NCBI GenBank assembly: GCA_944338265.1
Contig: CALVLO010000046.1
Coordinates: 1-10,447 of the forward strand
Length of the DNA stretch: 10,447 bases
From: an uncultured Clostridia bacterium
Lineage (GTDB): Bacteria; Bacillota; Clostridia; Christensenellales; Borkfalkiaceae
Direction: 5' to 3'
Shown: positions 5,556-10,447 of the stretch, piece by piece
Layout of the letters: every line of letters begins with the position of its first letter
How positions within the stretch are numbered: position 1 is the first letter of the stretch
The notes under the pieces: generated by a model
What the model was told of the DNA's origin: nothing
Seen by the model: the letters and a program-made list of their open reading frames with translations, nothing else
The model's database searches: none
Position numbers and translations under genes: made by a program

Positions 5556-5685
5556 ATCCCCCCCTGTCGCCGCGGATGCGGCGACGTCCCCTCTGAAAAC
5601 AAGTGTGATGGGGGGCGGAAATCCCCCCTGTCGCTGACGCGACATCCCCCCTTAAAGCGGCGTTGCCGCGTTAAGGGGGGCGGGG
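5556..5685. repeat. Hairpin-rich intergenic repeat, copy C (pcrA-ligA gap)
   Basis: This is a third, partial copy of the element seen at 1-178 and 255-440. Positions 5619-5679 are identical over 61 nt to 114-174, covering the GTCGC/GCGAC hairpin (5630-5643) and the long CCCCCTTAA...TTAAGGGGG hairpin (5647-5679). The left part differs: it carries an 8-bp stem GTCGCCGC 5566-5573 with GCGGCGAC 5578-5585, then a diverged version of the ACAAGTG segment (5598-5605). It has no coding potential. If pcrA and ligA share a transcript, the RNA would pass through this block. Confidence 0.8.
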
Positions 5686-5695
5686 AACTCCCACC

Positions 5696-5779
5696 GCCCC
5701 TACGGGGCACCTCCCTCGGAGAGGGAGGCAAGGGAATGGAGCGCGGCAGCGGCACCTCCCTCTAAGAGGGAGGCAAGGG
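5696..5779. repeat. Cluster of three hairpins, including a duplicated CCTCCCTC module, before ligA
   Basis: GCCCC 5696-5700 pairs with GGGGC 5704-5708. CCTCCCTC 5710-5717 pairs with GAGGGAGG 5721-5728 (loop GGA). CCTCCCTC 5755-5762 pairs with GAGGGAGG 5766-5773 (loop TAA). The last two are copies 45 bp apart, each with GCA before and CAAGGG after, and they share the design of the hairpin at 204-222. Stems are conserved while loops vary. They lie 35 bp or more upstream of the ligA ribosome-binding site. I see no clear promoter between them and ligA. Confidence 0.7.
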
Positions 5780-5818
5780 GTGGGGAGGAAGTTTTGACGA
5801 AGCGTATGGAGGGCATAT

Positions 5819-7759
5819 ATGGACAGAATGTATGAGCTTGTGACCATTCTCAACCGTTGGGCGCATGAGTACTATGTGCTCGATGCGCCGAGCGTTTCAG
5901 ACAGGGAGTACGATGCGCTCTACGATGAGCTCAAAGAGTTGGAGCGGACGACGGGTGTGCGTCTGCCAAATTCGCCCACCCGCCGCGTGGGGGGCGAGCC
6001 CGTAAAGGGATTTGCGCGGCATGCGCATATCGCGCGGCTCTATTCCCTCGACAAGGCGGTCACGCAAGATGAGCTCGCCGCCTTCGTCACGCGGGTGCAG
6101 AAGGTCGATCCCGCCGCCGAATTTACCGTGGAGTACAAGTTTGACGGGCTCACCGTCTGCCTCACCTATGAAAACGGCGCGTTCGTCCGCGCGGCGACGC
6201 GCGGCAACGGCGTGGAGGGGGAGGACGTCACCGCGCAGGTGCTCACCCTCCATTCCTTCCCGCTCGCCATCTCCTACAAGGGCACGCTCGAGGTGCGCGG
6301 CGAGGCGGTCATCCGTCTTTCCGTGCTCGAAAAGTACAACGCGGCGCATCCCGCGGAGCAACTGAAAAACGCGCGCAATGCGGCGGCGGGCGCCATCCGC
6401 AATCTTGACCCCGCGGCGACGGCGGCGCGCCATCCCGAGATCTTGTTTTACGACGTCAACTATATGAGTGAAGATCCCGTTTCCTCGCAGGAGGAGGCGA
6501 TGGCGTTTTTGCGCCGCGAGGGGTTTAAGACGTACCCGTATTTTGTGCGGTGCGCCTCGCTCGAAGAGATCTGCGCCGCCATCGACGAGATCGAGGTGGA
6601 GCGCAAGAAGATCGACGTTCTGACGGACGGCGCCGTCGTGAAAGTCAACGCCGAGGCGGTGCGCGCCGAGATGGGGTATACGGATAAGTTCCCCCGCTGG
6701 GCGATCGCTTACAAATTCGAAGCCGAGGAGGCGGAGGCGACGGTGGAGGCGGTGCGCTGGCAGGTGGGGCGCACGGGAAAGCTCACGCCGCTCGCGCTCA
6801 TCACGCCCGTTCTGTTGGCGGGGGCGACGGTGCGCCGCGCCACCCTCAACAACTTCGGCGATCTGACGCGCAAGGATGTGAAGGTCGGCTCGCGCGTGCT
6901 CGTGCGCCGCTCCAACGAGGTCATCCCCGAAATTTTGGGCGCCGTGGCGCATACCGAGGGGAGCGTGCCCGTGCAAAAGCCCGCCGTCTGCCCCGCCTGC
7001 GGCGCGCCCGTCGAGGAGGTGGGCGCCAACCTCTTTTGCACCAATCCCGCCTGCCCGCCCCGCATCGTGCAAAAGCTCACGCACTACTGCTCCAAGAACG
7101 CGGCGGACGTGGAGGGCATGTCCGAGGCGACGCTCACGCTCCTGTTTGAAGCGCGCGGCGTAAGGCGCTTTTCCGACCTGTACGCTCTCACCGCGGAGAG
7201 CTTTGCGGGGCTCGAGGGCTTCAAAGAAAGGAAGATACAAAACCTGCTTTCTGCCATCGCAAAGAGCAAGGAGATGCCGCTCGAGCGCTTTTTGTACGCC
7301 ATCGGCATTGAGGGCATCGGCAGGGTGGCAGCGCGCGATCTTGCCGCATACGGCAGCGTGGAAGCGGTCGCGGCACGCACCTTGGAGGAGCTCGTCGCCA
7401 TGGAGAACATCGGCGAGGTGACGGCAAACAATATCATCCGCTATTTTGCAGACGAGGAGAACAGGGCGGAACTTGCGCGGCTCAAAGCGGCGGGCGTGTG
7501 CCCGAGCGCGCCTGCGCGCCCCTCGGAGGGGAAGTTTGCGGGTGAGTACGTCGTGCTCACGGGGAGCCTTGCGTCCATGCCCCGCCCCGAGGCGCAAAGG
7601 CGCATCGAGGCGGAAGGCGGCACGGCGCAGAGCGCCGTCACGGGCAAGACGACGCTCGTTGTTGCGGGCGAGAGCGCGGGAAGCAAGCTCAAAAAGGCGC
7701 AGGAAAAGGGCATCCGCATCATCGATGAGGCGGAATTTCTTGCCATCCTCGGCGGCTGA
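5819..7759 (+). CDS. ligA: NAD-dependent DNA ligase LigA
   Basis: This enzyme joins nicks during replication and repair using NAD+. At 646 aa it is close to the usual 660-670. Domain Ia (about 1-65) shows the YYVLDAPSVSDREYDALYDE signature that binds the NMN part of NAD+. The adenylation motif is KFDG with catalytic Lys107, followed by ATRGNGVEGEDVT. Further ligase motifs are VRGEAV, RNAAAGAIRNLDP, DGAVVKV and the YKFEAEEA region, followed by the OB-fold. A Cys4 zinc finger is intact (C391, C394, C407, C412). Helix-hairpin-helix repeats include GIEGIG (496-501) and a second near 528-539, and a BRCT domain spans about 572-646. Start ATG at 5819 has GGAGGG at 5808-5813. It lies downstream of pcrA, as in Bacillus, separated by repeats. 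No terminator follows within the 114 bp before yicC. Confidence 0.97.
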   Translation: MDRMYELVTILNRWAHEYYVLDAPSVSDREYDALYDELKELERTTGVRLPNSPTRRVGGEPVKGFARHAHIARLYSLDKAVTQDELAAFVTRVQKVDPAAEFTVEYKFDGLTVCLTYENGAFVRAATRGNGVEGEDVTAQVLTLHSFPLAISYKGTLEVRGEAVIRLSVLEKYNAAHPAEQLKNARNAAAGAIRNLDPAATAARHPEILFYDVNYMSEDPVSSQEEAMAFLRREGFKTYPYFVRCASLEEICAAIDEIEVERKKIDVLTDGAVVKVNAEAVRAEMGYTDKFPRWAIAYKFEAEEAEATVEAVRWQVGRTGKLTPLALITPVLLAGATVRRATLNNFGDLTRKDVKVGSRVLVRRSNEVIPEILGAVAHTEGSVPVQKPAVCPACGAPVEEVGANLFCTNPACPPRIVQKLTHYCSKNAADVEGMSEATLTLLFEARGVRRFSDLYALTAESFAGLEGFKERKIQNLLSAIAKSKEMPLERFLYAIGIEGIGRVAARDLAAYGSVEAVAARTLEELVAMENIGEVTANNIIRYFADEENRAELARLKAAGVCPSAPARPSEGKFAGEYVVLTGSLASMPRPEAQRRIEAEGGTAQSAVTGKTTLVVAGESAGSKLKKAQEKGIRIIDEAEFLAILGG

Positions 7760-7803
7760 GCGACGCCCTTCCGCCGCGCAGGCGAAATTTTGGGCGAAAG
7801 TGC

Positions 7804-7832
7804 TTGAAATATGCGCGCCCGCGTGGTATAAT
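7804..7832 (+). promoter_or_regulatory. Sigma-A promoter of the yicC-gmk-rpoZ unit
   Basis: TTGAAA (7804-7809) and TATAAT (7827-7832) are separated by 17 bp, with an extended -10 TGG before TATAAT, the same form as the pcrA promoter. The predicted start near 7839 gives a 35-nt leader holding the GGAGG ribosome-binding site of yicC. Confidence 0.8.
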
Positions 7833-7873
7833 GTGGAAAACGGCGCAAGGGCGCCTTTGGGAGGAACACTGCA

Positions 7874-8746
7874 TTGCTGAGCATGACGGGGTACGGCAAG
7901 GGAACGTATAAAGCCGATGGCGTCGAACTCACGGCGGAAGTAAAATCGGTGAACAACCGCTTTCTCGACGTTGCCGTCAAGAGCCCGCGCATCTTTCTCG
8001 CACAGGAGGAGAAAATCCGCGCAGCCGTGCGGCGGCATATCTCCCGCGGGCACGTCGATGTGTTCGTGAGCTATACCGATAAGCGCGAAAAGCAGCGGGC
8101 GATGGCGGTCGATCTCAATGCCGCGCGCGGCTATTATGCGGCGGCAGAGGCGCTGCGAGCTGCCTTCCCCGACCTTAAAGACGATGTTTCGCTCTCCTTT
8201 TATCTCCGCCTGCCCGACGTGGTGCGCGCGGAGGAGAGCGGCGGCGCGGACGAGGTGCTCGAGCGGGCGCTCGAAACCGCGCTCGAAGAGGCGCTTTGCA
8301 GCCATGCCGCCATGCGGCGCGCCGAAGGGGAGCGGCTGAAAAAAGACCTTCTTTCCCGCATGAAGATCATCGAAACACTTACGGCGCAGATCGCCGCCCG
8401 CGCGCCGCTCGTTGCGGCGGAGTACCGCAAAAAGCTCACCGAGCGCATCCAAGAATACCTTGCGGGCAAGGCGGAGGAGACGCGCATCTTAACGGAGGCG
8501 GCGGTGTTTGCCGATAAGTGCAGCATCGATGAGGAGCTCACCCGCCTCGGGGCGCACGCCAAGGCGTTTTACGCCATCTGCGGCGAGGCGCAAGTGGGCA
8601 GAAAGCTCGACTTTTTGGTGCAGGAGCTCAACCGCGAATGCAACACGGTGTGCTCCAAATCCAACGATCAGGTTGTGACTTCGCTCGCGCTCGAGATGAA
8701 AAACGAGATCGAAAAGGTGCGCGAGCAAATTCAAAATCTGGAATAA
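7874..8746 (+). CDS. yicC: YicC/YloC-family endoribonuclease
   Basis: This 290-aa protein is of normal length for the family. The N-terminal MTGYGKG signature (from residue 4) and the NNRFLDV segment mark the YicC N domain. The C-terminal half is the DUF1732 domain, with EEL-TRL-H and the family-typical ending (CNTVCSKSND, then LALEMKNEIEKVREQIQNLE). Family members act on RNA as endoribonucleases (E. coli YicC affects small-RNA turnover), so a cytoplasmic role in RNA processing is likely. I chose the TTG start at 7874 because GGAGG (7860-7864) lies 9 nt upstream, whereas the first ATG (7883) would be 18 nt away. The gene opens a unit with gmk and rpoZ under its own promoter. In B. subtilis remA follows at this place. 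Here only 50 bp separate yicC from gmk, and no remA is present. Confidence 0.93.
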   Translation: MLSMTGYGKGTYKADGVELTAEVKSVNNRFLDVAVKSPRIFLAQEEKIRAAVRRHISRGHVDVFVSYTDKREKQRAMAVDLNAARGYYAAAEALRAAFPDLKDDVSLSFYLRLPDVVRAEESGGADEVLERALETALEEALCSHAAMRRAEGERLKKDLLSRMKIIETLTAQIAARAPLVAAEYRKKLTERIQEYLAGKAEETRILTEAAVFADKCSIDEELTRLGAHAKAFYAICGEAQVGRKLDFLVQELNRECNTVCSKSNDQVVTSLALEMKNEIEKVREQIQNLE

Positions 8747-8796
8747 GTTTACGGATCTCTTTTTGAACCGGGCAATTCAAACATGAAGGAAGCGCT

Positions 8797-9357
8797 ATGA
8801 GAAATATCCTCCTCGTCCTCTCGGGGCCCTCCGGCGTCGGCAAAGGGACGATCGTCAACTATCTTCTTGAAGAGGACAAAAACCTCGTCAAGTCCGTCTC
8901 CTGCACGACGCGCGCCCCGCGCGAAGGGGAGCAGAACGGCAGGGAGTACTTCTTCATCAGCGGGCAGGAATTTCAAAACCGCATTTTGGAGAACGACTTT
9001 TTGGAGTACGACGAGCACTTCGGCAACTTTTACGGCACGCCGCGCTCCTTTGTGGAGCGGCAGCTCAAGGAGCGCTCCGTCCTTTTGGAGATCGACGTGG
9101 TGGGCGCGCTCAACGCCAAGCGCCTGATGCCCGAGCGCGCCGTGCTCGTGATGGTGACGCCGCCCTCGATGGAGGAGCTGGAAAAGCGCCTCTCCGGGCG
9201 GGGCTCGGAGACGGAGGAGGAGCGCGAGAGCCGCCTCCGCCGCGTCCGCTACGAGCTCGAACAGGCGCACCTTTACGACTACGTTCTCGTCAACGACGAT
9301 TCCCGCCTCACCAAGGCGAAAATCCAGGAAATCATCCGCAAAGAAAAGGAGAAATAA
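8797..9357 (+). CDS. gmk: Guanylate kinase
   Basis: This enzyme phosphorylates GMP to GDP with ATP, an essential step in GTP/dGTP supply and (p)ppGpp balance. The 186-aa length is slightly short of the usual 200-207. The P-loop is GPSGVGKGT (10-18). The GMP-binding region reads SCTTRAPREGEQNGREYFF with the conserved Thr-Thr-Arg, and is followed by LEYDEHFGNFYGTP. The LLEIDVVGA segment has Val where Gln is common (IDVQGA). The lid region is RLSGRGSETEEERESRLRR, followed by the VNDD motif near the C-terminus. AAGGA at 8786-8790 is 6 nt from the ATG. It is co-transcribed with rpoZ, which starts 1 nt after its stop. Confidence 0.96.
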   Translation: MRNILLVLSGPSGVGKGTIVNYLLEEDKNLVKSVSCTTRAPREGEQNGREYFFISGQEFQNRILENDFLEYDEHFGNFYGTPRSFVERQLKERSVLLEIDVVGALNAKRLMPERAVLVMVTPPSMEELEKRLSGRGSETEEERESRLRRVRYELEQAHLYDYVLVNDDSRLTKAKIQEIIRKEKEK

Positions 9358-9358
9358 T

Positions 9359-9580
9359 ATGATCAACGAGCCTTCGGTGGATGCACTCATCCGCAAACTC
9401 GGCACCAACGAAAATCCTGCGAGCCGCTACGAACTGTGCGTGGCGGTCTCCAAGCGCACGCGGCAGATCATCGAACAGATGCAGTCCACGGGCGTGACCG
9501 AGCTCCCCGGCAAGCAGAAGGAGATCGTCCTCGCCTGCCAGGAGATCATGAACGGAAAGGTCACCATCGCGCACGACTGA
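9359..9580 (+). CDS. rpoZ: DNA-directed RNA polymerase omega subunit
   Basis: This 73-aa protein assists RNA polymerase assembly by binding beta-prime. It is comparable with the roughly 67-aa Bacillus omega. The diagnostic stretch is NPASRYELCVAVSKRTRQI (residues 19-37), matching the family pattern SRY-x-L-V-x-x-x-x-SKRARQ. Its start ATG lies 1 nt after the gmk stop and its AAGGAG ribosome-binding site (9346-9351) is inside the end of gmk, so the two are translationally close. The gene ends 21 nt before an intrinsic terminator, making it the last gene of the yicC-gmk-rpoZ unit. The coaBC gene found next in Bacillus is absent. Confidence 0.95.
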   Translation: MINEPSVDALIRKLGTNENPASRYELCVAVSKRTRQIIEQMQSTGVTELPGKQKEIVLACQEIMNGKVTIAHD

Positions 9581-9601
9581 GCGCGCATCCGTTCGGAACA
9601 C

Positions 9602-9625
9602 AGCCCCGCCTCGGGGCTTCTTTTT
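9602..9625 (+). terminator. Intrinsic terminator after rpoZ
   Basis: AGCCCCG (9602-9608) pairs perfectly with CGGGGCT (9612-9618) around the loop CCT and is followed by the T-rich tract TCTTTTT. This is a textbook rho-independent terminator. It lies only 12 nt before the priA start codon, so it either ends the yicC-gmk-rpoZ transcript or limits read-through into priA. Confidence 0.88.
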
Positions 9626-9637
9626 GCGTAAGCGGAC

Positions 9638-10447
9638 ATGATTTGCGAGGTCATCGTAGACATTGCGCACAGCGACGTCGATAAGATCTTCGACTATCGC
9701 TGCGACTTCCCCGTTTTGGCGGGGACGCGCGTTGCCGTTCCCTTCGGGAGAAGTGCGGCGACGGGTTTTGTGATGCGCGTGAAAGAGACGAGCGACTTCC
9801 CCGCGGGAAAGCTGAAAAAGATCTACCGCGCGGAGGAGGACTTCCCCGCGCTCAACGAGGAGTGCCTCGCCCTTGCCCGCAAGATGGCGCTGCGCTACCG
9901 CGTGCCCTTGGCGCTGGTGCTGCGCCTCTTTTTGCCCGCCGAGATGCGCACGGGCAAGGTGGGGGAGACGTACCGCACCTTTGCGCGCCTTGCCGCGGAC
10001 ATGCCCCCCGCAAAAAACGCGCCGCAGCAGGCGGCGTGTTTGCAGTTCCTGCGCGAAAACGGCGAAACGGACGCCGCGCTGCTGCGCAAGATGTTCTCTT
10101 CGGCGGTGAATGCGCTCGTGAAAAAGGGCGCTGTCGTCCTCGAAAAGCGGCGCTCCTTCCGCGATCCCTACCGCGGCGTGGAGGGGGAGCATACGGCGCG
10201 CAAGCTCACGCCCGCGCAGGCGGCGGCGGTGGCGCGCATCGGGGAGACGGAGAAGACGGTCACCCTTCTGCATGGCGTAACGGGGAGCGGGAAGACGGAG
10301 ATCTACCTCACCCTCATCGCCGAGGCGCTGCGCCGCGGGCAGACGGCGATCTTCCTCGTGCCGGAGATCTCGCTCACGCCGCAGATGCTCTCGCAGCTGC
10401 GCGCGCGCTTTCAGCGGGCAGCCGCCATTTTGCACAGCGGGCTCTCG
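9638..10447 (+). CDS. priA: Primosomal protein PriA (replication restart helicase), 5' part
   Basis: This is the first 270 codons of a gene cut by the window end; full PriA proteins are around 730-830 aa. PriA recognises stalled forks and loads the replicative helicase. The N-terminus MICEVIVDIAHSDVDKIFDY and GTRVAVPFGR (29-38) are the 3'-DNA-binding domain (about 1-100), followed by a winged-helix-like segment to about 180. The SF2 helicase core begins with KLTPAQ (189-194). Walker A is HGVTGSGKT (212-220), followed by LVPEISLTPQM (240-250) and HSGLS (266-270). The DEAH box, zinc-binding cysteines and C-terminus lie beyond the window. ATG at 9638 is the first start after an in-frame TAA at 9629. 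The ribosome-binding site is weak (AAGCGGA at 9630-9636) and no promoter is evident between the terminator at 9602-9625 and the ATG. There is no interruption in the frame. Confidence 0.95.
   Translation, partial: MICEVIVDIAHSDVDKIFDYRCDFPVLAGTRVAVPFGRSAATGFVMRVKETSDFPAGKLKKIYRAEEDFPALNEECLALARKMALRYRVPLALVLRLFLPAEMRTGKVGETYRTFARLAADMPPAKNAPQQAACLQFLRENGETDAALLRKMFSSAVNALVKKGAVVLEKRRSFRDPYRGVEGEHTARKLTPAQAAAVARIGETEKTVTLLHGVTGSGKTEIYLTLIAEALRRGQTAIFLVPEISLTPQMLSQLRARFQRAAAILHSGLS

Noticed and set aside
4013..5755. Long minus-strand frame opposite pcrA (580 codons), and a similar one opposite ligA-yicC (5897-8452)
   Set aside because: These are shadows of the G/C-biased codons of the real genes. 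Their translations are His/Arg/Leu-rich with no recognisable domain, while the plus-strand proteins are complete known enzymes.
5794..5822. TTGACG at 5794-5799 as a -35 box for ligA
   Set aside because: The matching -10 position would fall on the start codon, and no TATAAT-like sequence is present there.
8762..8781. TTTGAA...TTCAAA inverted repeat between yicC and gmk as a terminator
   Set aside because: The stem is short, AT-only and not followed by a T tract. The genes are more likely co-transcribed.
9332..10435. 367-codon minus-strand frame opposite rpoZ and priA
   Set aside because: The plus strand encodes a full omega subunit and an uninterrupted PriA N-terminus with Walker A. The minus frame is a compositional shadow.

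Overview
The window looks like a chromosomal segment of a fairly GC-rich member of the Bacillota (Clostridia-like). The evidence is the gene content and order: a PcrA-type (not Rep/UvrD-type) helicase beside NAD-dependent ligase, then yicC, gmk, rpoZ and priA. It is also shown by Shine-Dalgarno sites of the AGGAG/GGAGG kind and near-consensus sigma-A promoters. Family or genus cannot be fixed from the sequence. The DNA-metabolism genes are strongly G/C-biased at third codon positions, while about 1350-2610 is visibly more AT-rich.

Layout. 1-481: no gene; two near-identical copies of a hairpin-rich intergenic repeat. 482-877 (+): a 131-aa protein I do not recognise. 836-1368: six tandem units of 78-94 bp, starting inside the 3' end of that gene and running into the 3' end of a convergent gene. 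1348-2508 (-): a 386-aa two-TM, coiled-coil-rich membrane protein of unknown function. 2509-2599: a compact divergent regulatory region with an operator-like palindrome. 2600-2812 (+): a small XRE-type repressor. 2813-3187: a two-copy ~110-bp direct repeat followed by a strong promoter. 3188-5536: pcrA. 5537-5818: a third copy of the hairpin repeat plus more hairpins. 5819-7759: ligA. 7874-8746: yicC (TTG start, own promoter). 8797-9357: gmk. 9359-9580: rpoZ, followed by an intrinsic terminator. 9638-10447: the first 270 codons of priA, cut by the window end.

Function. pcrA and ligA form a DNA-repair/replication pair. yicC-gmk-rpoZ is a compact unit joining RNA turnover, GMP phosphorylation and the RNA polymerase omega subunit, and priA (replication restart) follows. 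The order matches the conserved Bacillus-type neighbourhood, but remA and coaBC, which sit there in Bacillus subtilis, are absent. The XRE gene and the membrane-protein gene look like a self-contained divergent regulator/target module.

I see no CRISPR array, transposase, tRNA, rRNA or integrase, and no complete new defence or biosynthetic system. The most unusual content is non-coding. It comprises the amplified convergent gene junction at 836-1368, the dispersed hairpin repeat, the operator-in-spacer divergent promoter, and a pcrA start codon that falls about 2 nt after its predicted transcription start.
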